NCBI RefSeq assembly: GCF_902859725.1 | Contig: NZ_CADIJP010000007.1 | Coordinates: 62,001 to 126,000 of the forward strand | Length of the DNA: 64,000 nt | Direction of reading: 5' to 3' | DNA from: Achromobacter mucicolens | GTDB lineage: Bacteria > Pseudomonadota > Gammaproteobacteria > Burkholderiales > Burkholderiaceae_B | Part shown: one piece after another, positions 8,462-15,970 of the stretch | How positions within the stretch are numbered: position 1 is the first letter of the stretch | Layout of the letters: every line of letters starts with the position of its first letter | Position numbers and translations under genes: made by a program | Notes under the pieces: generated by a model | Database searches by the model: none | Told to the model about the DNA's origin: nothing | What the model saw: only the letters and a program-made list of their open reading frames with translations

Positions 8462-9103
8462 ATGCACAATCGCCCCATGCACCTGGATCCCGAAGACCTC
8501 GCCAAGATTACGTCCCTGACGCTCGCCCATTACGAAGAGAACGCCGATTCGTTCCAGGCCGGCACGCAGGACCACGACGTCAGCCAGAACATCGCCGCCT
8601 TGCTGCGTCACATCGACGGCGAGCCGCCCTTCGATATCCTGGATCTCGGGTGTGGACCGGGCCGTGACCTGAAGACTTTCCTGGCGATGGGACACCGGCC
8701 CGTCGGCCTGGACGGCACGCCGCGGTTTGTGCAAATGGCGCGCGCGGCAAGCGGTTGCGAGGTCTGGGAGCAGGATTTCCTGCAGCTCCAACTGCCCGCG
8801 GCGCGCTTTGACGGCATCTTCGCCAACGCCGTGCTGTTCCATGTGCCGGGGCAGGAATTGCCCCGCGTGCTGCGCGAGCTCCATGCCACGCTGCGGCCGC
8901 GCGGCGTGTTGTTCAGCTCGAATCCGCGGGGCGGCAATCAGGAAGGCTGGAATCGCGGGCGCTATGGCGCGTATCACGATCTTGAAGGCTGGCGGGCGCT
9001 GATGCAGGCCGCCGGCTTCGAGGAGCTGGAGCATTACTACCGGCCCGATGGGCTGCCGCGCGAGCAGCAGCCGTGGCTGGCGAGCGTCTGGCGGCGCGAT
9101 TAG
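8462..9103 (+). CDS. Class I SAM-dependent methyltransferase
   Basis: A protein of about 213 residues with a Rossmann-fold methyltransferase core. Motif I, ILDLGCGPGRDL, lies near residue 60 and binds S-adenosylmethionine. An acidic loop and the segment RFDGIFANAVLFHV follow as motifs II-III. It is of the Methyltransf_11 type, usually acting on small molecules; the acceptor cannot be read from the sequence. Two in-frame ATG codons (8462 and 8477) are possible starts and neither has a clear ribosome binding site. It follows the LysR gene closely. The downstream diguanylate cyclase begins 53 bp after its stop. Confidence 0.85.
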   Translation: MHNRPMHLDPEDLAKITSLTLAHYEENADSFQAGTQDHDVSQNIAALLRHIDGEPPFDILDLGCGPGRDLKTFLAMGHRPVGLDGTPRFVQMARAASGCEVWEQDFLQLQLPAARFDGIFANAVLFHVPGQELPRVLRELHATLRPRGVLFSSNPRGGNQEGWNRGRYGAYHDLEGWRALMQAAGFEELEHYYRPDGLPREQQPWLASVWRRD

Positions 9104-9156
9104 CGCCGGCTTCACGCCGGTGCTGGAAATCTGCTTCCTTTCTTGACGTCTCTCTC

Positions 9157-10347
9157 ATGGTTGCCTCCACGCTCGTTGGCATGCTGTGCGCACACCTGCT
9201 GTGCTTTTCCGGCATGTTTTTGCTTATCAGCCGTCGTCTGCCTGGCAACAGGATGGGGATGGACTTTTTTGCCGTCGGCAACCTGCTGCTGGCGGCCGCC
9301 TACATCCTTCAACTCATCGAAGGCGGCCCCGCGTGGAGCCTCATGAGCGTCGTCAACCACTGCCTCACGCTGGCCGCCCCAATCGCCTATCTGCTGGGCG
9401 CCATGCTGTTCTTCGGACATCAGGTCCGCTTGTGGCAGCCGCTGCTGGCATTCTGTCTCGTGTACGGCATGGCGCAATGGTGGGTGCAATGGCAGATGGG
9501 CCCGGAAGCCCGCTACGCCATGCTCGCCGCTTCGGCCACGCTGCTTTTCTTTGCGATGTCGATCACGGTGCTATGCGGCACAAGAACCTTCGCCAAGGAC
9601 TTGCGCGCGGAAATGATCTTCTTCGCGTGCCTGATTGGCGGGATCTGCGTGCTGAACGCGTTGAAGTTCCTGAAAATCATGGAGGGCGGCCTGGATGCGC
9701 TGCACATGGACAGCCGCTTCCAGATGATTTTCTACATCTATATGTCCACCCTCGCCACCATCGTGCCGCCGTCGATTGTCTGGCTGGTGCTGCGCCGTTT
9801 GACGGACAGCCTGCGGAATATGGCGGCGCGGGATCCGATGACGGATCTGCTCAACAGGCGCGGTCTCTCGGATGCGCTCGTCCAGTATTTCAATGGGCGC
9901 AATGCAAAGCCGGCGTATTTACTGGTGTTGGACGTCGATCACTTCAAGCGCATCAACGACACCTACGGCCACCAGGCCGGGGACGAGGTGATCTGCCATG
10001 TGGCGGGGTTGCTGCGTGCGGGCGTGCGCCGGGGTGATCTGACCGGCCGGATCGGGGGAGAGGAGTTTGTCGCCATTCTGCTCGAATCGGACGTGGCCGA
10101 TGTGATGGTGCTGGCAGAGCGCCTGCGGGCCAGCATCGAGAGCCAGCCGATCCGTGTCACCGGCGCGAACGAGCGGCTGCGCTGCACCGTGACCATCGGC
10201 GTGTCGTCACGGTTTGATGGGGCGGATGCGCTGGAGGAAGCGCTGCGCGAGGCCGATGCGGCGCTCTATCGCGGGAAGGCGGCGGGGCGCAATCGGGTGG
10301 AGGTGGACCTTTCAACTCCCGGTATCTTCGCCCCGAGCGGCGCGTAG
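9157..10347 (+). CDS. Membrane-bound diguanylate cyclase (GGDEF domain)
   Basis: A 396-residue protein with about six hydrophobic segments in the first 210 residues and a C-terminal GGDEF domain, expected to make cyclic di-GMP from two GTP at the inner membrane. The active-site signature is GGEEF (about 300-304), a functional variant. An inhibitory-site motif RRGD lies five residues upstream of it, so product inhibition is likely. No EAL domain is present. The start is uncertain because the frame is open upstream; I take the ATG at 9157, just before the first membrane segment. Its 3' end overlaps the convergent response-regulator gene by 36 bp. The signal sensed by the membrane region is unknown. 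Confidence 0.88.
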   Translation: MVASTLVGMLCAHLLCFSGMFLLISRRLPGNRMGMDFFAVGNLLLAAAYILQLIEGGPAWSLMSVVNHCLTLAAPIAYLLGAMLFFGHQVRLWQPLLAFCLVYGMAQWWVQWQMGPEARYAMLAASATLLFFAMSITVLCGTRTFAKDLRAEMIFFACLIGGICVLNALKFLKIMEGGLDALHMDSRFQMIFYIYMSTLATIVPPSIVWLVLRRLTDSLRNMAARDPMTDLLNRRGLSDALVQYFNGRNAKPAYLLVLDVDHFKRINDTYGHQAGDEVICHVAGLLRAGVRRGDLTGRIGGEEFVAILLESDVADVMVLAERLRASIESQPIRVTGANERLRCTVTIGVSSRFDGADALEEALREADAALYRGKAAGRNRVEVDLSTPGIFAPSGA

Positions 10348-11622
10348 CTTCTTCCATAGCGTCGTCCGCGAAATGCCGAGGAGTTTCGCGGCCTGGCCCA
10401 TATGGCCACCAGACTCCGCAATGGCTTGCTGGATCGCACGCTGTTCGGCGCCAAACCGGGTGGCGGCCAGGTCCGGCGTTTCCACGAGCTTGCTTTCCGG
10501 GAAGATGTCGCCGCTTGTTATCGTCGTGTCATCCGTCATGACCGCTGCGCGGGCGATGCGATTCTTCAGTTCGCGTATGTTGCCCGGCCAGGCGTACTCG
10601 CGCATCGCCTCTATGGCGTCGGATGACAGCGCAGCCCCGGCGGGCAACTGCTGCGCCAGCAAGGCGCGCGCCAGGTCTGGCAATGCGCCGAGCCGATGCC
10701 GCAGCGGTGGCGTCGCGATGCTGGCCACGGTCAGCCGATAGTACAGATCGGGACGAAACGTGCCTTGGGTCATTGCGGCTTGCAGGTCCGAACTGGTGCT
10801 GGACACAATCCGGCAATGCGTTTGCCTTGCGGCGCCGTCGCCCAGCGGCCGGTATTGGCCGTTTTCCAGAACCCCCAGCAGGACGGCTTGTGCTCTGGGC
10901 GTCAGTTCAGCGACTTCGTCCAGATAAAGCGTGCCGCCGCTGGCTTGTGAAAACAAGCCCTCGCGCGCGGTGCTGGCGCCGCTGAAGGCTCCTTTCACGT
11001 GTCCGAACAACAGGCTTTCCACAAGCTCCGTCGCCAATGTGGCGCAATTGACCGCGACAAATGGGCCCGCCGCGTAAGGCGAGCGCGAGTGCATGTAGCG
11101 GGCGGCACGGTCCTTGCCCGATCCCGTCTCGCCTTCGAAGAGCACCGGCAGCGAACTGGCGGCCAGGCGTTCAAGCTCCTGCGCCACCGCGAAGGTCTCG
11201 TCGTGTGTGGCGAAGGGGTTCTCGACGACGTCATCGTGAGGGCCGGCGGGTTGCGCGGCGATGACCGACCGGATGCGCGCCACCAGCGCATCGGTGTCGT
11301 AGGGCTTGGTCAGATAGTCGTTGGCGCCGGCCCCCACCAGCCGTACCGCCTGCGCGATATCGCCATAGGCCGTCGCAAAAACCACGGTGGTGCTGGCCAG
11401 ATGGGGAATGAGGCGCCGGTACAGGTCTTCGCCGGAGCCGTCGGGAAGCCGGATATCGGCCAACAGAAACGCCGGCCGCATACGCGTCCTGCGAAACAGT
11501 TCGACCGCTTGCGCGCAGCTCTGCGCCCACTGCGCGGAAATGCCTTCAAGCCGCAGTCGCTGCAACAACGCGCCACCCAGCAGTTCGTCGTCTTCGATCA
11601 GCAAAACCTGTATATCGTTCAA
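10312..11622 (-). CDS. NtrC-family sigma-54-dependent response regulator
   Basis: A 436-residue three-domain activator. The receiver domain (1-120) has the acidic pocket D11/D12, phosphoacceptor D56 and K106. The AAA+ domain follows, with Walker A GETGSGKD (164-171). A Fis-type DNA-binding helix-turn-helix (GQAAKLLGISRTTLWKKL) ends the protein. The sigma-54 contact loop reads GAFSGA (211-216) in place of the standard GAFTGA. Its start overlaps the stop of the upstream histidine kinase in an ATGA, so the two are translationally coupled. The palindromes at 13140-13198 in front of tctBA are its likely binding sites. The resulting model is a kinase/regulator pair that switches on uptake of a carboxylate. 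Confidence 0.92.
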   Translation of the reverse strand: MNDIQVLLIEDDELLGGALLQRLRLEGISAQWAQSCAQAVELFRRTRMRPAFLLADIRLPDGSGEDLYRRLIPHLASTTVVFATAYGDIAQAVRLVGAGANDYLTKPYDTDALVARIRSVIAAQPAGPHDDVVENPFATHDETFAVAQELERLAASSLPVLFEGETGSGKDRAARYMHSRSPYAAGPFVAVNCATLATELVESLLFGHVKGAFSGASTAREGLFSQASGGTLYLDEVAELTPRAQAVLLGVLENGQYRPLGDGAARQTHCRIVSSTSSDLQAAMTQGTFRPDLYYRLTVASIATPPLRHRLGALPDLARALLAQQLPAGAALSSDAIEAMREYAWPGNIRELKNRIARAAVMTDDTTITSGDIFPESKLVETPDLAATRFGAEQRAIQQAIAESGGHMGQAAKLLGISRTTLWKKLRAARGEDTGS

Positions 11623-13004
11623 GGCGCTTGTTCCTGTATGCCAAAGGGTAGACGCACGGAAATGCGCGTGCCGCTTGCGAGGGACGTGACGCGCAGCCCC
11701 CCTCGCATGGCTTTTATCAGATCGGCCACGATGCCCAGCCCCATCCCGTCACCGTCTGTCGGGCATCCCGTCAATGCGCGTCGTGCGGCGGGCGGCAAGC
11801 CTCTTCCGGCATCGGCCACATGCAGCGTCAGGGCGCCATCGCGGGCACGCGCGAAGACGCGCACCAGTTCGCCTGGCGCCGACGCCTGGATGGCGTTGAG
11901 CACCAGATTGAGCAACACCTGCCGGACGGCGCCCGCGGGCAGCGCGAGACGCCGCTCCTGAAGGCCTTCGCAATGAAGTTCCACGCGCACGCCGCCCCGG
12001 CTGGCTTGTGCCCCCACCATCAGGCGGATGTCGGCGATATCCGCTTCACGCAACAGCGCGTTGCCTGGCCGAAAGGTGCGAAGGCTGGCGTCCACGACGG
12101 CTTGCAGAGTTTCGACGCCGCGTTCGATGAAGCCGAGCGACTCGCTGCGAACGTCGCTGCGGTCTCCGAATTGCCTAAGCGTCTGCACGGCGGTACGCAG
12201 CCCGCCCAACGGATTGCGCACTTCGTGAGCAAGCGCCGCCGACATCCTTCCCAGCACGGCCTCACGTTCGATGCGGGCGCTGCGTTGCGTCAGCGCTTCA
12301 CGTTCCAGCACGCCTTCAATCATCCAGTTGTAGGCCGACAGCAGTTGCTGCAGTTCGGGGTCCGTGGTGTTTACCGGCATGGGGCGCAGGCGATTCTCCG
12401 GGCCGGCGCGCAGCGCTTCCGTCAAGGAAATGATCGGGCGTTGAAGCCGTCGTGCCATGCCAAAGCACAACGCCGCGCCAATCAGGCTGATTGCCAATCC
12501 AACCAGGCCCAGTTCCCAGGCAAGGGCCTGCCGTTGCCGAAGAAAATCACTGACATCAAGGTTTGCCACTACGGTTCCCAGCCCGGGCCGCGTGTCGTCC
12601 AGCAAGCGCCATGTCCACACGCCTTCCGATCGCGGGCTGACAAGCGTGCCGGCGGTGTCCACAAATGATGCCAGGGGAATCGGCTCGACCTCGGGATAGC
12701 GTGCCACGTGGGCCAGGATGCGGCGATCGGCGGTGACCACGGCAAGGGTTCGATCGACCACGCCCAAGTGCGTATCCAGTGCCCGGTTGAGCACGTCGTC
12801 CATCTGCGCGGTGTCTCCGGCGCGCACTGCCGGAAGAATCGCCGCGGACAGCCCGTCCAGATAAACCTGTCCCAAATTGGCGACCTGCCTGTCGAACTGG
12901 CGTGACACGCCATGCAGCGCCAAGGAAATCAGCGCGGCGGATATCACGAGGAACAGCAACGAGACGGCAAGCGGAATTCTTGCAGTGAGGGGCAATCGGA
13001 GCAT
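11619..13004 (-). CDS. Sensor histidine kinase of the NtrC-type two-component pair
   Basis: A kinase of about 461 residues when started at the ATG at 13004. A membrane segment at about 10-30 and another at about 163-185 flank a periplasmic domain of roughly 130 residues. A HAMP-like linker follows, then the phosphoacceptor H260 in ALAHEVRNPLGG, an N box (NLVLNAI) and G boxes (DAGRGL, GMGLGI). It overlaps the response-regulator start by 4 bp. The organisation matches kinases that sense C4-dicarboxylates or tricarboxylates. Position opposite tctBA suggests it senses that transporter's substrate, either directly or through a binding protein encoded elsewhere. A farther-upstream start (13109) is possible but would add a basic, non-conserved leader. 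Confidence 0.9.
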   Translation of the reverse strand: MLRLPLTARIPLAVSLLFLVISAALISLALHGVSRQFDRQVANLGQVYLDGLSAAILPAVRAGDTAQMDDVLNRALDTHLGVVDRTLAVVTADRRILAHVARYPEVEPIPLASFVDTAGTLVSPRSEGVWTWRLLDDTRPGLGTVVANLDVSDFLRQRQALAWELGLVGLAISLIGAALCFGMARRLQRPIISLTEALRAGPENRLRPMPVNTTDPELQQLLSAYNWMIEGVLEREALTQRSARIEREAVLGRMSAALAHEVRNPLGGLRTAVQTLRQFGDRSDVRSESLGFIERGVETLQAVVDASLRTFRPGNALLREADIADIRLMVGAQASRGGVRVELHCEGLQERRLALPAGAVRQVLLNLVLNAIQASAPGELVRVFARARDGALTLHVADAGRGLPPAARRALTGCPTDGDGMGLGIVADLIKAMRGGLRVTSLASGTRISVRLPFGIQEQAP

Positions 13005-13139
13005 GCGGGGCGCCAGCAGGCGGAAAAGGGCGATTATGCCTTGGACGATTCGGGCATTGCAGTTGCAAGCAATGGAAAGCGAGCGGCGCGTGGACAAGAT
13101 CCGTGCCAACCGCTTATTCGATGAGGAATCGTCGGCCGT

Positions 13140-13198
13140 TGTTCACTTTTGTGAACATGCCGTGTGAACGGCTGTTCATTCATTCACGCCAGCGTGAA
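13140..13198 (+). promoter_or_regulatory. Array of three GTTCAC/GTGAAC palindromes (candidate activator sites)
   Basis: Three inverted repeats occur in 59 bp: TGTTCAC-N4-GTGAACA (13140-13157, perfect), TGAAC-N4-GTTCA (13165-13178, perfect) and TTCACGC-N2-GCGTGAA (13183-13198, perfect). They lie between the histidine kinase and tctB, 150-208 bp upstream of the tctB start. That is a typical place for upstream activator sites of an NtrC-family regulator. Confidence 0.7.
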
Positions 13199-13246
13199 CG
13201 TATCTGGCCGCCGCTGCTGGTTTACCCGAATTTCGCGTGTCCAGCC

Positions 13247-13262
13247 GTGAAAGCGAATTGCA
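13247..13262 (+). promoter_or_regulatory. Weak sigma-54-like promoter of tctBA
   Basis: A TTGCA element (13258-13262) matches the -12 region of sigma-54 promoters. The matching -24 region reads GTGAAAG (13247-13253), keeping only one of the two invariant G residues. It lies 85 bp before the tctB start and downstream of the palindrome array. The match is weak and another start site is possible. Confidence 0.3.
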
Positions 13263-13347
13263 AGGCGTCCTTCTTAAAGTGCCTCCTCCTTCGGCTCGCG
13301 ACATCCCGCGCGCCAGGATCTTTCGACAACAAACAGGGGAGCAAGCC

Positions 13348-13833
13348 GTGGGCAGCACCATATTTTCCAGGAAGCGCGATTTATGGGGCGGGGCGTTCAT
13401 CGCCCTGTGCGGCGCGCTGACTATTCTTGAAGCGATCTCGTACAACATCGGGGAACTGGCCCGGATGGGCCCCGGTTATTTTCCGTTGATGGTCGGCTGC
13501 TTTCTGGTGGCGCTGGGCATCCTGGTCCCGCTTAGCCCAGATCCTGACGAAGTGCAGGAAGCGATGTTGGAAGAGCAATTGCCCCAGCCGACGCGGCGCG
13601 AACGCGTGCGCGGCATGGCGTGCATTGCGGGCGGCATCGCGCTGTTCATCGTCCTGGGCAGTTTCCTGGGGTTCTTGCCAGCCACTTTCGCGCTGGTGTT
13701 CGTCTCTGCGCTGGGCGATACGTCCAACTCGGTCAAGTCTGCCGCCATCCTCGCGCTTGCGATGACCGTCTTTGGCGCGGTGGTGTTTTCCTGGGCGCTG
13801 CAATTGCAGTTTCCGATGCTGCGCTGGGGTTGA
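13348..13833 (+). CDS. tctB: Tripartite tricarboxylate transporter, small membrane subunit TctB
   Basis: A 161-residue membrane protein with four predicted hydrophobic segments, matching the TctB family. A GPGYFPL motif sits just after the first membrane segment, as is usual for the family. With TctA it forms the membrane part of a sodium-coupled carboxylate importer. I take the GTG at 13348 because AGGGGA precedes it by seven bases; an upstream ATG in the same frame would lie within the promoter region. The gene ends 3 bp before tctA. No tctC gene for the binding protein is adjacent. Confidence 0.88.
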   Translation: MGSTIFSRKRDLWGGAFIALCGALTILEAISYNIGELARMGPGYFPLMVGCFLVALGILVPLSPDPDEVQEAMLEEQLPQPTRRERVRGMACIAGGIALFIVLGSFLGFLPATFALVFVSALGDTSNSVKSAAILALAMTVFGAVVFSWALQLQFPMLRWG

Positions 13834-13836
13834 ATC

Positions 13837-15357
13837 ATGGATCTTTTTGACAACGTATTGCATGGCTTTTCCGTGGCGTTGCAGTGGGAAAACCTGCTGT
13901 GGTCACTCTTTGGCGTCTTCATGGGCAACATGATCGGCGTGCTGCCGGGCATGGGCGTGCTGGCGGCCATCTCGATCCTGCTGCCGCTGACGTACGCGAT
14001 GACCCCGGTGGCCGCGCTCATGATGCTGGCCGGTATTTATTACGGCGCGCAATATGGTGGTGGCATCACCTGCATTCTGCTGAATTTGCCCGGTACGCCG
14101 TCACACGCGGTGACGTGCCTGGACGGCAATCCCCTGGCCCGGCAGGGCAAGTCAGGATCGGCCCTGTTCATGCTGGTCATGGCGTCCTTCGTCGGCGCCA
14201 GCGTGGGCATCGTCATCATGATCCTGTTTTCGCCGCTGCTGGTTGAGGTCGCATTTCAGTTTGGCCCGGCGGAATATTTCTCGATGATGATGCTGGGCTT
14301 GTTTGCCGGCGCAACGCTTGCCAAGGGCTCGGCGATCAAGGGCATTGCGATGGTCTTTCTCGGGTTGTTGCTGGGTGTCGTGGGCACTGATGTCAACACG
14401 GGAACCATCCGCTTCGGCTTCGGCGTCATCGAACTGAGCGACGGCATCCCGCTGGTGGCGCTGGCGATGGGCCTGTTTGGTCTTGCGGACTTCTTTGCCA
14501 ACGTCAATCGCATAGGCAAGGCCACCACCGTGGGCGCAGGCCCCAAGATGTCGGTGCGTCCGGAACCCGGCGATATCAAGAGCTCGGCCATGCCGATCGC
14601 ACGCGGCAGCGCCATCGGCGCCGTGCTGGGCATCCTGCCCGGGACGGGCGCGACGATCGCTTCGTTCATGTCCTATGCCGTCGAAAAGCGCGTTTCGAAA
14701 ACCCCCAAGCGCTTTGGCAATGGCGCCATTGAAGGCGTGGCGGGTCCGGAAGCGGCCAACAACTCGGCCGCGCAGACCAGCTTCATTCCCACCATGAGCC
14801 TGGGCATTCCCGGCGACTCGGTGATGGCCCTGATGCTGGGCGCGTTGATCATCCACGGCATTCAGCCTGGCCCGCAGATGGTGACCGAGCACGCCGACCT
14901 GTTCTGGGGGCTGATTGCCAGCTTCTGGATCGGCAACATCATGCTCGTCGTGATGAACCTGCCGCTGATCGGCATGTGGGCAAGACTGTTGAAAGTCCCC
15001 TACAAGTATCTTTTCCCGTCTGCGCTGTTCTTCGTGTGTGTCGGCGTCTACAGCACGAACAACAACCTGTTCGACGTGGGCATGGTGCTGGTGCTTGGCC
15101 TGGTCGGCTACCTGTTCCTGAAGCTTCGGTTTTCCCCCGCGCCGCTCTTGCTGGGTTTCGTGCTGGGTCCGATGGTCGAAGAGAACTTCCGCCGTGCGTT
15201 GCTGTTGTCGCGCGGCAGCATGAGCGTTTTCGTTGATCGTCCGATCAGCGCCGGCTTTGTCTATGCGATCCTGGCGCTTGCCGCCTGGCTGGTGTTCTCG
15301 ACGGTGCGCAATCGCAAGCGCGTCCGTGAGCTTGAGCGCGTCCAGGCCAACGCCTGA
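13837..15357 (+). CDS. tctA: Tripartite tricarboxylate transporter, large permease subunit TctA
   Basis: A 506-residue integral membrane protein with about twelve hydrophobic segments. Conserved TctA stretches are visible: GVLPGMG near residue 35 and the YYGAQYGGG...LPGTPS region at about 69-88, with a second LPGTGA motif in the second half (about residues 267-272). It carries the substrate-translocating pathway for a citrate- or other carboxylate-like molecule. It is co-transcribed with tctB and followed by a hairpin with a T-run. The expected periplasmic TctC partner is missing here and must be supplied from elsewhere. The divergent kinase/regulator pair probably controls it. Confidence 0.93.
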   Translation: MDLFDNVLHGFSVALQWENLLWSLFGVFMGNMIGVLPGMGVLAAISILLPLTYAMTPVAALMMLAGIYYGAQYGGGITCILLNLPGTPSHAVTCLDGNPLARQGKSGSALFMLVMASFVGASVGIVIMILFSPLLVEVAFQFGPAEYFSMMMLGLFAGATLAKGSAIKGIAMVFLGLLLGVVGTDVNTGTIRFGFGVIELSDGIPLVALAMGLFGLADFFANVNRIGKATTVGAGPKMSVRPEPGDIKSSAMPIARGSAIGAVLGILPGTGATIASFMSYAVEKRVSKTPKRFGNGAIEGVAGPEAANNSAAQTSFIPTMSLGIPGDSVMALMLGALIIHGIQPGPQMVTEHADLFWGLIASFWIGNIMLVVMNLPLIGMWARLLKVPYKYLFPSALFFVCVGVYSTNNNLFDVGMVLVLGLVGYLFLKLRFSPAPLLLGFVLGPMVEENFRRALLLSRGSMSVFVDRPISAGFVYAILALAAWLVFSTVRNRKRVRELERVQANA

Positions 15358-15385
15358 CCGCCAAGCGGCGAAGCGCCGATATTCG

Positions 15386-15411
15386 GGGGCCACTGGCTGG
15401 CCCCTTTTTTT
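15386..15411 (+). terminator. Rho-independent terminator after tctA
   Basis: A seven-base stem GGGGCCA/TGGCCCC with a five-base loop is followed by seven T residues, 28 bp past the tctA stop codon. It separates tctBA from the following gene. Confidence 0.85.
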
Positions 15412-15428
15412 ATTTACAGGAGGGAGTG

Positions 15429-15923
15429 ATGAAGCAACTGGGGCTGAGTCAGGACACCAACAAGGCCGCAGAGGCGCTGACGGTCGTTCGCGAGCTTCCC
15501 TTTGTGGAATTCATCGAACTGCTTGAATTCAGCCACTTGCGCTTTGACCTTCCAAAGCGCGGCTCCACGGCAACCTTGGTCGGTTCTCAGGAGTGGAATC
15601 GGCGAATCCAGGATGACGCGGCCGATCCGGGTTCGGTCTATGTCTGCACGACACTCGACGCGCTGCATCACGCCGTGCTGCCCCCGGAAGACGCCGTACT
15701 GAAAATCGACATGCCTTCAAAGAGCCGCGTGCGCCTGCGAACGCTTTCACGCCAACGCGTGCGGCCCGCGTCTCAGCCGTGCGTGCGTGTGGATTTGCAG
15801 GGACTGATACGGCGCGTTTTGGTGCCCGCCAATGCGCCTGCCCATTTGTTCGACCTGGTCAGGCATGTCGTCATGACGCGTCTCTGGGTGGAAGTTGCGC
15901 GGGTCTCGTCCGCTCGGTTCTGA
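15429..15923 (+). CDS. Hypothetical protein
   Basis: A 164-residue open frame preceded by a strong AGGAGGG ribosome binding site. I do not recognise the family. The N-terminal half is acidic and mixed (ELPFVEFIELLEF), while residues 95-130 are rich in arginine (RVRLRTLSRQRVR). No signal peptide, membrane segment or metal motif is evident. It lies just after the tctA terminator and 47 bp before the antiporter gene, in the same direction, so it may be co-transcribed with the latter. The ribosome binding site and fit between neighbours favour a real gene; the lack of any known motif keeps confidence moderate. The GTG at 15426 is an alternative start. Confidence 0.6.
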   Translation: MKQLGLSQDTNKAAEALTVVRELPFVEFIELLEFSHLRFDLPKRGSTATLVGSQEWNRRIQDDAADPGSVYVCTTLDALHHAVLPPEDAVLKIDMPSKSRVRLRTLSRQRVRPASQPCVRVDLQGLIRRVLVPANAPAHLFDLVRHVVMTRLWVEVARVSSARF

Positions 15924-15970
15924 AATCCGGGTCACAAACACTCATCCCTTTTTTACACAGGAACGCCAAC

